From contig JAJEDY010000024.1 of assembly GCA_022821275.1 (NCBI GenBank), positions 1-64,000 on the forward strand: a DNA stretch of 64,000 nucleotides, given 5' to 3'. Under the pieces are notes generated by a model. It searched no databases. It had not been told where the DNA came from and saw only the letters and a program-made list of their open reading frames with translations. A program made the position numbers and the translations under genes. Shown here in pieces: positions 57,698 through 64,000 of this stretch (positions are counted from its first letter, which is position 1; every line of letters begins with the position of its first letter). Source of the stretch: Candidatus Latescibacterota bacterium. GTDB taxonomy: Bacteria > Latescibacterota > UBA2968.

Positions 57698-57726
57698 TTG
57701 ACTTCTCCTAATTGATTCGTCATATT
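57698..57726 (+). promoter_or_regulatory. blaI-1 promoter
   Basis: TTGACT (57698-57703), 17-nt spacer, CATATT (57721-57726). The -10 overlaps the repressor operator, as expected for BlaI control. Confidence 0.6.
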
Positions 57727-57745
57727 ACTAAAAAGTTAGTAATAT
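57722..57745. promoter_or_regulatory. BlaI operator 1 (perfect palindrome)
   Basis: Arms ATATTACTAA and TTAGTAATAT, ten bases each, around AAAG. It lies between the promoter and AAGGAGG of blaI-1, so bound repressor would block transcription of its own operon. The core TTACTAA-N4-TTAGTAA is conserved in operator 2. Confidence 0.8.
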
Positions 57746-57761
57746 TTTCAAGGAGGGTCTT

Positions 57762-58148
57762 ATGGCTGCGAAGAAAAGGCTGGCTGAAGCCGAATGGGAA
57801 GTGATGGATGGCGTGTGGCATCTCGACCGTCAGGTTACGGTGCGCGATGTTGTCGATTACCTGTATCCCAATGGGGAGAAGGCTTATACGACGGTGCAGA
57901 CGATTATGAATATTCTGTGTGAAAAGGGTGTGCTCAATCGGCAGAAGATCGGTCCGGTGAATGTGTACAAATCGGCTCTGTCGCGTGAAGATGCGGCGCA
58001 GGACGAGACGCGCACGTTGGTGTCTCGTATGTTTGAGGGATCTTTTGGAGCGCTGGCAACATATCTCGTGGATTCGGGTGAGCTTTCTCGGAAAGAGCTG
58101 GATGAGTTGCGCGCGCTGATTGAAGCGAGGGAGAAAGGAGGCACGTAA
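57762..58148 (+). CDS. blaI: BlaI/MecI/CopY-family transcriptional repressor
   Basis: A 128-residue repressor with an N-terminal winged helix (LAEAEWEVMDGVWHLDRQVTVRDVVDYL, then YTTVQTIMNILCEKGVL) and a C-terminal dimerisation helix pair (FEGSFGALATYLVDSGELSRKEL). Such repressors are cleaved or released when a BlaR1-type M56 peptidase senses a signal. Its stop overlaps the M56 start by one base (TAATG), the classic blaI-blaR1 arrangement. The gene symbol reflects family only; no beta-lactamase is nearby. A ~95% similar paralogue lies at 62615. Confidence 0.93.
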   Translation: MAAKKRLAEAEWEVMDGVWHLDRQVTVRDVVDYLYPNGEKAYTTVQTIMNILCEKGVLNRQKIGPVNVYKSALSREDAAQDETRTLVSRMFEGSFGALATYLVDSGELSRKELDELRALIEAREKGGT

Positions 58149-60547
58149 TGGATGCATTGATCTATTTGGCCGAGGCATGGTGGCCGCTTTATGCGGTGCA
58201 TTTTATCGAAGTGTCACTGTTTATTTCGCTGGTGTGGATAGTGGATCGCTGGATGACGCTGGATACGCGGTTGCGGTATGTCCTCTATTTATTGGCATTG
58301 GCAAAGGTGTTTGTGCCGCCTTTTTACGCGGTTCCGCTGCCCGAGTTTTTGACGGTATCCGGCGATGTGCCGATTGGGCCGGTTTATGTCGAGATGTCTT
58401 CTGGAGATGAGGTTGTTGCACCTGTGCAGGTTGCACCGCTCCCGCTGGCATTTTATCTGTTTTGTTTGTGGGGTGTTTCAGTTCTGGTATGGTCAGGCGT
58501 GACGTTGTGGAAGAATGCGGCGTTTCATCGCGCGCTCAGTTTGGCAGTGCCTGTTGATCTGGAGGATAAGGTGGAATCGCTGAATGGGACGCGGGATATG
58601 CAGATTTATGCCAAAGCCAGTCTGCGCTCTCCGCTTTTGGTCGGTATTGTAAAACCGAGATTGTATTTGCCATCGCACTGGTCGTCCTGGCCACCCGAGG
58701 AGTTGCGTGGCGTTGTCGCACACGAGTTGGCGCATCGGGATAATCGCGATATCTGGGTGCTGTTTTTTCAGGCGATAGCAATGGCGCTGTTTTGCATCAA
58801 TCCGCTGGTCTGGCTGCTGAACCGAAGGCTGACTTTTTTGCGCGAGTTGCGCTGTGACGAGGCAGTGTTGCGCGAGACGAATCTAACGCCCGCTGAATAC
58901 GGACGGCTGTTGATCGGATTTGTGGATAGACGCCCTACTTTGAGTGCGCTGTATTTCAACGAGCGTGGGACCGCGCTCAAGAAACGATTGGAGCATGCCC
59001 TTAATTTCAAGGAGGACGATATGAAACGGTCCAGATGGCAGTTGGCAATTCCGATTCTCATTGGTCTGGCAATTGTGCCTTTTTCTATTCGAGAGGCGTA
59101 TACGCAGTCATCCCAAATAGCCTTAAAAGGAGAGCTAACACCTGCGTCTGGCAATGCCGATAGTCGTGAGGTCCTCGAATATAAAGAGGTTGAAATAAAA
59201 CCCCAACTCATAGATACTGTTCCACCGGTGTATCCTCATATAGCCCGAAAAGCGGGTCTAACTGGCAAAGTGTTTTTGAAGTTTGTGGTCAATGTGGATG
59301 GTTCAGTAAGCGATGTGAGTGTTTTGAAAGGGAAGGCGATATTTCAAAAGGCGGCAATAGACGCGATATCACAATTTCGATTCAAGCCTGCGGAGCACAA
59401 TGGCAAAGTTGTACCTGTATGGATGACTCAGCCAATTGATTTTGCATTAGTTTTCAGGGAGCAAGAGATCACACAGCCTGTATCTGACAGCGCTGACAGT
59501 AGTGTGGTTGAGGCCCTCAAATATGATGAGATCGAAGAAATCTATGCCGAGGCCGAAGAAATAAAGGGAAATGTCAAATATCTAATTCGTCTCGGGAAGC
59601 GAGTTGATGTCCTCGCATATGACGAGGTTGACGTAAAGGCCCATCCTATAAGTATTCCTACACCTACATATCCCGAAGAGGCAAAAAAGAAAAGGATAGA
59701 AGGCAAAGTGACTTTGAAGGTTGTAGTCAATGTGGATGGTTCGGTGAGCGATGTGAGCGTTTTGGAAGGGCCAGAGATCTTTCGTCAGGCGGCGATAGAC
59801 GCGGCATTACACTGGCAGTTCAGGCCCGCGGAGCACAATGGCAAAGTTGTGCCCGTGTGGGTGGTTCTGCCGATTGAGTTTTCATTAGGTTCCACGGACC
59901 CTCAGCTCACGTCGCCTGTGCCAATTGATGCTGATGGTAATGAGGTTGATATCCCCAGATTTTTCGTGGTCGAAGCTCCGCCCGAACTTTTGCAATCTGT
60001 TAAATCTGTGTATCCACCAGGAGTTACTGTGCGTTTGGAGCTTAAGGTCAATGTGGATGGCTCGAGCGATGTGAAGGTTTTGAAAGGTCCGGAGGAATTT
60101 CATCAGGCGGCTATACACGCGATCTCTCAATATCGGTTCAAGCCGGGGACACTCAATGGCAAAGTTGTGCCCGTGCGGATGACGCAGTCGATTATATTTC
60201 GATTGCCAAAACAACAGACCCCACCGCCTGCGTCTGGCGATGCTGACAGTAGTAAGGTTCTCGAATTTTATATGGTTGAAGTAAAGCCCAAGGTCCTGCA
60301 CTCTGTTAAGCCTGTGCATCCCGAGGAGGCAATCAGAGATAGTTTGGAAGGCAAAGTATTTTTGAAGTTTATGGTCAATTTAGATGGTTCGGTAAGCGAT
60401 GTGAGCGTTTTGAGAGGAGAGGCGATATTTCACAGAGCGGCTATAGACGCGGTCTCACAATTTATATACAAGCCCGCGGAGCACAATGGCAAAGTTGTGC
60501 CCGTATGGATGACTCAGCCGATGTCATTTCAATTGCCAAAAGAATAG
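58148..60547 (+). CDS. BlaR1-type M56 peptidase fused to four TonB C-terminal domains
   Basis: A 799-residue protein. About four transmembrane helices flank an M56 zinc peptidase domain: H192-ELAH-H196 with the third ligand region FLRELRCDEAVLRET. A last helix near residues 295-315 (QLAIPILIGLAIVPF) leads to the periplasm. The periplasmic part has four TonB C-terminal-like repeats at about 351-434, 499-579, 610-682 and 715-799 (GKVFLKFVVNVDGSVSDVSVLKG pattern); the third is shortened. M56-TonB proteins usually have one such domain. The cytoplasmic peptidase presumably cleaves BlaI, while the TonB repeats may sense or contact envelope proteins. No penicillin-binding sensor domain is present. 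Confidence 0.88.
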   Translation: MDALIYLAEAWWPLYAVHFIEVSLFISLVWIVDRWMTLDTRLRYVLYLLALAKVFVPPFYAVPLPEFLTVSGDVPIGPVYVEMSSGDEVVAPVQVAPLPLAFYLFCLWGVSVLVWSGVTLWKNAAFHRALSLAVPVDLEDKVESLNGTRDMQIYAKASLRSPLLVGIVKPRLYLPSHWSSWPPEELRGVVAHELAHRDNRDIWVLFFQAIAMALFCINPLVWLLNRRLTFLRELRCDEAVLRETNLTPAEYGRLLIGFVDRRPTLSALYFNERGTALKKRLEHALNFKEDDMKRSRWQLAIPILIGLAIVPFSIREAYTQSSQIALKGELTPASGNADSREVLEYKEVEIKPQLIDTVPPVYPHIARKAGLTGKVFLKFVVNVDGSVSDVSVLKGKAIFQKAAIDAISQFRFKPAEHNGKVVPVWMTQPIDFALVFREQEITQPVSDSADSSVVEALKYDEIEEIYAEAEEIKGNVKYLIRLGKRVDVLAYDEVDVKAHPISIPTPTYPEEAKKKRIEGKVTLKVVVNVDGSVSDVSVLEGPEIFRQAAIDAALHWQFRPAEHNGKVVPVWVVLPIEFSLGSTDPQLTSPVPIDADGNEVDIPRFFVVEAPPELLQSVKSVYPPGVTVRLELKVNVDGSSDVKVLKGPEEFHQAAIHAISQYRFKPGTLNGKVVPVRMTQSIIFRLPKQQTPPPASGDADSSKVLEFYMVEVKPKVLHSVKPVHPEEAIRDSLEGKVFLKFMVNLDGSVSDVSVLRGEAIFHRAAIDAVSQFIYKPAEHNGKVVPVWMTQPMSFQLPKE

Positions 60548-60591
60548 GTCGCTCCGTTTTGAAGTAGCGTGTCGAAATAGCTAAAAAAATG

Positions 60592-60617
60592 CCCCCCGGA
60601 ATGCGTATTTCGGGGGG
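60592..60617. terminator. GC-rich hairpin after the M56-TonB gene
   Basis: CCCCCCGGAAT pairs with ATTTCGGGGGG around GCGT. No T-run follows (TCTGAATTGG), but A7 precedes it, so it is weak in the plus direction and better on the minus strand. The next gene starts 20 nt later, so read-through is possible. Confidence 0.55.
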
Positions 60618-60636
60618 TCTGAATTGGGGATAATAG

Positions 60637-62454
60637 ATGGAAAAGAGAAAGTTATATATTTGGTTGATTCTCGCGCTTGTGTTGGGCGGTTGTTCTCGGG
60701 GTATTGACGAATACGTGCGTCAGTCGCGCCATGTGGATGTTGATGTGCGGGTATATGGGGTTGAGAAGTTGGGGGAGAGTGGTCAGTTGGATGCTGTACC
60801 GCATTTGATTCAGGCGTTGAAAGATGAAAAAGCGCGGGTGCGGTTGGCAGCGATTGATGCGCTGGGTATGCTGAAAGATAAGCGGGCGACTGGGGTTCTT
60901 ATTTCCTTTTTGCACGACAAGCGGGCGGCTCTGGCATTGGCAGCGATTGACGCGTTGGGTCAGATTGGGGATCCGGCTGCGGTGGAGGCATTGGTCGCTG
61001 TTGTGCAAGAAGAGGTACCTGTATTGCGATTGGCTGCGATAGATGCGTTGGGTCAGATTGGGGATTCGACTGCGGTGAATGTTCTGTGTTTGCAAACGCA
61101 AAGTGACAGATCTCAGGTGCGATGGGTTTCAGCGGTGGCGTTGGGACGCATTGGGTCGTCTCAGGCGATTGGCCCTCTGGCAAATTTGTTGGGCGATGAG
61201 GAGATGCGGCAGACGGTTCTGTTTGCTCTGGCGCAGATTGATAAAAATTGGCGTGCGCGGCCAGAGGTCGAGATGGCTGTGGAGAGATTCCGGCGCGATT
61301 TGATGCAAGATGATGTACTGGGCGATGACCGGGCGATTGTTCGGTTTCGCGCATTGGAGGGTCTCAATGCGGTTGTCTCCAACTGGCGAGAGGAAGATTG
61401 GGCAGAAGAGGTAGTGATGCACTGGTGCCGCTGGATGACGGAGGGTAATGACAAAGAGCGAAAGGTCGCTGCGCGTTTTTTGGGCGATTTGAAAGATCAA
61501 CGGGCAGTGCAGGCATTGCTTGTCGCAACAGAGGACCGAAATCGCGATGTGCGTCGGCAGGCCATTCAGTCGCTGGGTAAGATGAGAGATATGCGCGCGG
61601 CAGGCGTGTTGAGGCGTGTCGTTGTGGGAGAAGATAGGTATGTTCGTGCAGTAGCGGCGCAGGCACTGGGCGCATTGCGCGATACGGGTGCTGTTGATAT
61701 GCTGATCTCAGTCGTGGATCAGGAGATGCATTTGCAGGGGCGGTCTGGAGATGAATTGATGAAATCAATTGCCCGTGCTCTGGGTGCCTTAAATGACAGG
61801 CGAGGTATAGATGCTTTGATCCGCTTGTTGGGCCATCCGGGGGAACATGTCCGAAGCTATGCTGCACACTCTTTGGGACATATAGGCGATCCGCGAGCGG
61901 CGGATGCACTGGCGCAAGCATTAAATGATGGCTCGGTTTTTGTGCGTTGGTCTGCGGCGTGGACACTTGTCACATTGAAGGATGCGCGTGTGGTACCTGT
62001 GCTGGTGGAGATGGTGGGTAAGGGAGCGAATGTGCAGATGGCAGTGAGAGCACTTCGGGATATTGAGCCAGATTGGCGCAACAGGCCCGATGTGCAGGAG
62101 AAAGTAGATGCGTGGATTTCTACATTTGAGAATGGCAAGGGAGTGGAACGCATTGCGGCGGCTATGAGGCTTTCTGAGATAGGTGGTGATCGGATTGTTG
62201 AGGTCCTAAAACGCGCTTTGCGAGAACGCGATCTGGATGTTATTGCAGCGGCGCACCCATTTTTTATTCGCGAGTATTCCGCATTTGCAACTTCCGCTCT
62301 TGTTCAGGCTCTGGAGCACGAAGGCGATGAGCGCATGGCCAGCGCGATGCTCGCGTCTGACAATCCCAAGCTCGCCAAAGCCGCTCGTCATTGGGCGTAT
62401 GTCCGGGGTATGGCTCTGGTGTCTCCGCCCGGGCGTTTGGATGATGGTGGTTGA
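60637..62454 (+). CDS. HEAT-repeat lipoprotein
   Basis: A 605-residue protein. Lipoprotein signal with LVLGGC and lipidation at C19. Residues ~30-580 are at least twelve HEAT/PBS-lyase-type repeats (for example VPHLIQALKDEKARVRLAAIDALG, AVEALVAVVQEEVPVLRLAAIDALG split into helix pairs, and later ALVQALEHEGDERMASAML). HEAT solenoids are protein-interaction scaffolds; the partner is unknown. It lies between the two blaI-M56 copies and is probably transcribed with the upstream M56 gene. The 160 nt after it carry only the right arm of the terminator and the next promoter. Confidence 0.87.
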   Translation: MEKRKLYIWLILALVLGGCSRGIDEYVRQSRHVDVDVRVYGVEKLGESGQLDAVPHLIQALKDEKARVRLAAIDALGMLKDKRATGVLISFLHDKRAALALAAIDALGQIGDPAAVEALVAVVQEEVPVLRLAAIDALGQIGDSTAVNVLCLQTQSDRSQVRWVSAVALGRIGSSQAIGPLANLLGDEEMRQTVLFALAQIDKNWRARPEVEMAVERFRRDLMQDDVLGDDRAIVRFRALEGLNAVVSNWREEDWAEEVVMHWCRWMTEGNDKERKVAARFLGDLKDQRAVQALLVATEDRNRDVRRQAIQSLGKMRDMRAAGVLRRVVVGEDRYVRAVAAQALGALRDTGAVDMLISVVDQEMHLQGRSGDELMKSIARALGALNDRRGIDALIRLLGHPGEHVRSYAAHSLGHIGDPRAADALAQALNDGSVFVRWSAAWTLVTLKDARVVPVLVEMVGKGANVQMAVRALRDIEPDWRNRPDVQEKVDAWISTFENGKGVERIAAAMRLSEIGGDRIVEVLKRALRERDLDVIAAAHPFFIREYSAFATSALVQALEHEGDERMASAMLASDNPKLAKAARHWAYVRGMALVSPPGRLDDGG

Positions 62455-62550
62455 ACGATGAATGCAGCAAAAAAAGATGGCCGATTAGTCGCGTAACAGA
62501 GTGATGGAGATCTGCCGCTCTTTTTCTTCTTTAAGAAATGAGATTTTTGC

Positions 62551-62579
62551 TTGACTTCTCCTAATTAGCTCGTCATTTT
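62551..62579 (+). promoter_or_regulatory. blaI-2 promoter
   Basis: TTGACT (62551-62556), 17-nt spacer, CATTTT (62574-62579). The -10 is weaker than in copy 1. Confidence 0.5.
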
Positions 62580-62595
62580 ACTAAGAAATTAGTAA
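62578..62595. promoter_or_regulatory. BlaI operator 2
   Basis: TTACTAA-GAAA-TTAGTAA, seven-base arms. It has lost the outer three base pairs of operator 1 but keeps the core and position. Confidence 0.75.
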
Positions 62596-62614
62596 TACTT
62601 TCAAGGAGGGTCTT

Positions 62615-63001
62615 ATGGCCGCGAAAAAACGGCTATCTGAGGCCGAGTGGGAAGTGATGGATGGCGTGTGGCATCTCGACCGTCAGGTTACGGTGCGCGA
62701 TGTCGTCGATTATCTGTATCCCAATGGCGAGAAGGCTTATACGACGGTGCAAACAATTATGAATATTCTGTTTGAAAAGGGTGTGCTCAATCGACAGAAG
62801 ATCGGTCCGGTGAATGTGTACACGCCGACCCTGTCGCGAGAAGACGCGGCGCAGGTCGAGACGCGCACGCTGGTGTCTCGCATGTTTGAGGGGTCTTTAG
62901 GGGCGCTGGCAACATATCTCGTGGATTCAGGAGAGCTTTCTCGGAAAGAGTTAGATGAGTTGCGCGCGCTGATTGAGGCGAGAGAGAGAGGAGGCGCGTA
63001 A
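62615..63001 (+). CDS. BlaI-family repressor, second copy
   Basis: A 128-residue paralogue differing from the first by only a few residues (S for A at position 8, F for C at 53, YTPT for YKSA, V for D and so on). The winged-helix DNA-recognition residues are the same, so both repressors should bind both operators. AAGGAGG precedes the ATG. The stop overlaps the next start (TAATG). Confidence 0.92.
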   Translation: MAAKKRLSEAEWEVMDGVWHLDRQVTVRDVVDYLYPNGEKAYTTVQTIMNILFEKGVLNRQKIGPVNVYTPTLSREDAAQVETRTLVSRMFEGSLGALATYLVDSGELSRKELDELRALIEARERGGA

Positions 63002-64000
63002 TGGATGCATTGATCCGTTTAGCCGAGGCGTGGTGGCCGCTTTATGCGGTGCATTTTATTGAGGTGTCGCTGTTCATTTCGCTGGTGTGGTCAGTGGATC
63101 GCTGGATGAGGCTGGATACGCGTTTGCGGTATGTCCTGTATTTGCTGGCATTGGCGAAGGTGTTTGTACCGCCTTTTTACGCTATTCCGATGCCCGACTT
63201 TTTGACGTTTTTGTACCCCGATCCTTCTTATAGTGTGCCGGAAGATATTTCTGTCGATCATGTTTATTATAATGTGGCCTATAAGGTTGTTGTACCTGAG
63301 CCACCTCCTCCACTGGCGTTTTATCTGTTTTGTCTGTGGGGTGTTTCGGTTCTGGTATGGTGGGGTATGATGCTGTGGAAGAATGCGGCGTTTCACCGTG
63401 CGCTCAGTTTGGCGGTGCCAGTTGATCTGGCGCGGGAGGTGGGATCGCTGAATAGGACGCGGGATATGAAGGTTTATGCCAAAGCCAGTCTGCGCTCTCC
63501 GCTTTTGGTCGGTATTGTAAAACCGAGATTGTATTTGCCATCGCATTGGTCTTCCTGGTCGCCCGAGGAGTTGCGCGGCGTTGTTGCACACGAGTTGGCG
63601 CATCAAGATAATCGCGATATCTGGGTGCTGTTTTTTCAGGCGCTTGCAATGGCACTGTTTTGCATCAATCCACTAATCTGGCTGCTGAACCGAAGGCTGA
63701 CATTTTTGCGCGAGTTGCGCTGTGATGAGGCAGTATTGCGCGAGACGAATCTGACGCCTGCCGAATACGGACGGCTGTTATTCGGTTTTGTCGATAGACG
63801 CCCTGCTCTGAGTGCGCTGTATTTCAACGAGCGAGGAACCGCGTTCAAGAAACGATTAGAATATGTACTCAATTTTAAGGAGGACAGTGTGAAACGGTCC
63901 AGATTGCAGTTGACAATTCCGATTCTCATTGGTCTGGCGATTGTGCCTTTTTCGATTCGAGAGGCGTACACGCAGGATGATGTTGAGGTTATGGAATTGG
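63001..64000 (+). CDS. BlaR1-type M56 peptidase, second copy (runs off the window)
   Basis: The reading frame is open from the ATG at 63001 to the end of the window (333 codons), so the end is unknown. Membrane helices and the M56 domain match the first copy, with H197-ELAH-H201 and LRELRCDEAVLRET. Residues ~68-98 differ and are longer (DPSYSVPEDISVDHVYY and VVVPEPPPPLAF). The last visible residues (YTQDDVEVMEL) already differ from copy 1, so the periplasmic part may be unrelated to the four TonB repeats there. Confidence 0.88.
   Translation, partial: MDALIRLAEAWWPLYAVHFIEVSLFISLVWSVDRWMRLDTRLRYVLYLLALAKVFVPPFYAIPMPDFLTFLYPDPSYSVPEDISVDHVYYNVAYKVVVPEPPPPLAFYLFCLWGVSVLVWWGMMLWKNAAFHRALSLAVPVDLAREVGSLNRTRDMKVYAKASLRSPLLVGIVKPRLYLPSHWSSWSPEELRGVVAHELAHQDNRDIWVLFFQALAMALFCINPLIWLLNRRLTFLRELRCDEAVLRETNLTPAEYGRLLFGFVDRRPALSALYFNERGTAFKKRLEYVLNFKEDSVKRSRLQLTIPILIGLAIVPFSIREAYTQDDVEVMEL

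Larger units (their letters stand above)
57661..59107 (+). repeat. Duplicated blaI-M56 block, copy 1
   Basis: Nearly the same sequence recurs in direct orientation at 62513-63975: promoter, operator, whole blaI gene and the M56 peptidase domain. Homology starts in the right arm of the terminator (TGCCGCTC) and stops just after GAGGCGTA-AC-GCAG, where the TonB domains begin. Copy 1 keeps the complete terminator hairpin, so it is likely the source copy. Confidence 0.9.
62513..63975 (+). repeat. Duplicated blaI-M56 block, copy 2
   Basis: Direct copy of 57661-59107. It starts with TGCCGCTCTTTTT, the right arm of the copy-1 terminator without its left arm, so the junction was created by the duplication. 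Divergence is concentrated in the M56 loop before the peptidase domain (63205-63300). Confidence 0.9.

Overview
The window looks like chromosomal DNA of an uncultured Gram-negative bacterium of the FCB-related, Latescibacterota/Poribacteria type. This is an inference from gene content: TonB-dependent receptors, PorV/PorQ-like and other outer-membrane proteins, lipoproteins, a gingipain-like C25 peptidase, repeated phytanoyl-CoA dioxygenase + Gfo/Idh/MocA pairs, a DUF3179 protein and a DUF6785-type membrane protein. No 16S rRNA gene or universal single-copy ribosomal protein gene is present to fix the taxonomy. Genes are tightly packed and most starts have a clear Shine-Dalgarno.

Layout. 0.2-3.6 kb: a secreted protein with an FlgD-like tail and a PorV/PorQ-like barrel. 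3.7-5.8 kb (minus): a zinc dehydrogenase and GDP-mannose 4,6-dehydratase. 5.9-12.9 kb: a small exported protein, a polytopic membrane protein, prmA, a GIY-YIG nuclease with a decayed exonuclease domain, and a secreted VPS62/dockerin-like protein. 12.9-16.3 kb (minus): threonine synthase and M81 and M55 metallopeptidases. 16.4 kb: tRNA-Thr(CGT). 16.7-20.5 kb: lipoprotein, TonB-dependent receptor, DUF4249-like lipoprotein. 20.6-23.4 kb: PhyH, Gfo/Idh/MocA and PfkB kinase. 23.4-40.1 kb (minus): one long run of a PhyH protein, a dehydrogenase, Gfo/Idh/MocA, polysaccharide genes (two GT4 enzymes, NodB deacetylase, epimerase), a methyltransferase, a GT39-like membrane protein, a 1,892-residue C25 peptidase and an AlkP-superfamily protein. 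40.1-45.2 kb: PAP2-like protein, a rhamnonate-dehydratase-like enzyme, two paralogous outer-membrane proteins and a DUF3179 lipoprotein. 45.3-51.5 kb: uvrB, then nadC sandwiched between two type II restriction-modification systems (MjaI-like and BglII-like). 51.7-53.7 kb: two overlapping genes of unknown role, the first with a DksA-type zinc finger. 53.9-57.6 kb: an ECF-type sigma factor and a 1,028-residue single-chain RNA-polymerase-like protein. 57.7-64 kb: a duplicated BlaI repressor + M56 peptidase module, the first copy carrying four TonB C-terminal domains, with a HEAT-repeat lipoprotein between the copies.

The most notable object is the sigma/polymerase pair at 53.9-57.6 kb. The polymerase joins in one chain the beta catalytic barrel (RHG.KG lysines, the PFLEHxDxNR and CP..TPEGPN segments) and the beta-prime barrel (NxDFDGDQ, SGRSV, bridge-helix GAR, FREGL), but it lacks the beta N-terminal domains, the beta-prime clamp and a recognisable trigger loop. 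It is far too short to be the housekeeping rpoB-rpoC. The sigma gene ends 17 nt upstream of it in the same transcription unit, and the locus is bracketed on both sides by the same two short repeat families. I infer a compact, self-contained accessory transcription machine.

Regulatory sequences are readable. TTGACA-N17-TATTTT promoters recur three times, strong intrinsic terminators separate most units, and both blaI copies have a palindromic operator (TTACTAA-N4-TTAGTAA) between promoter and ribosome-binding site.
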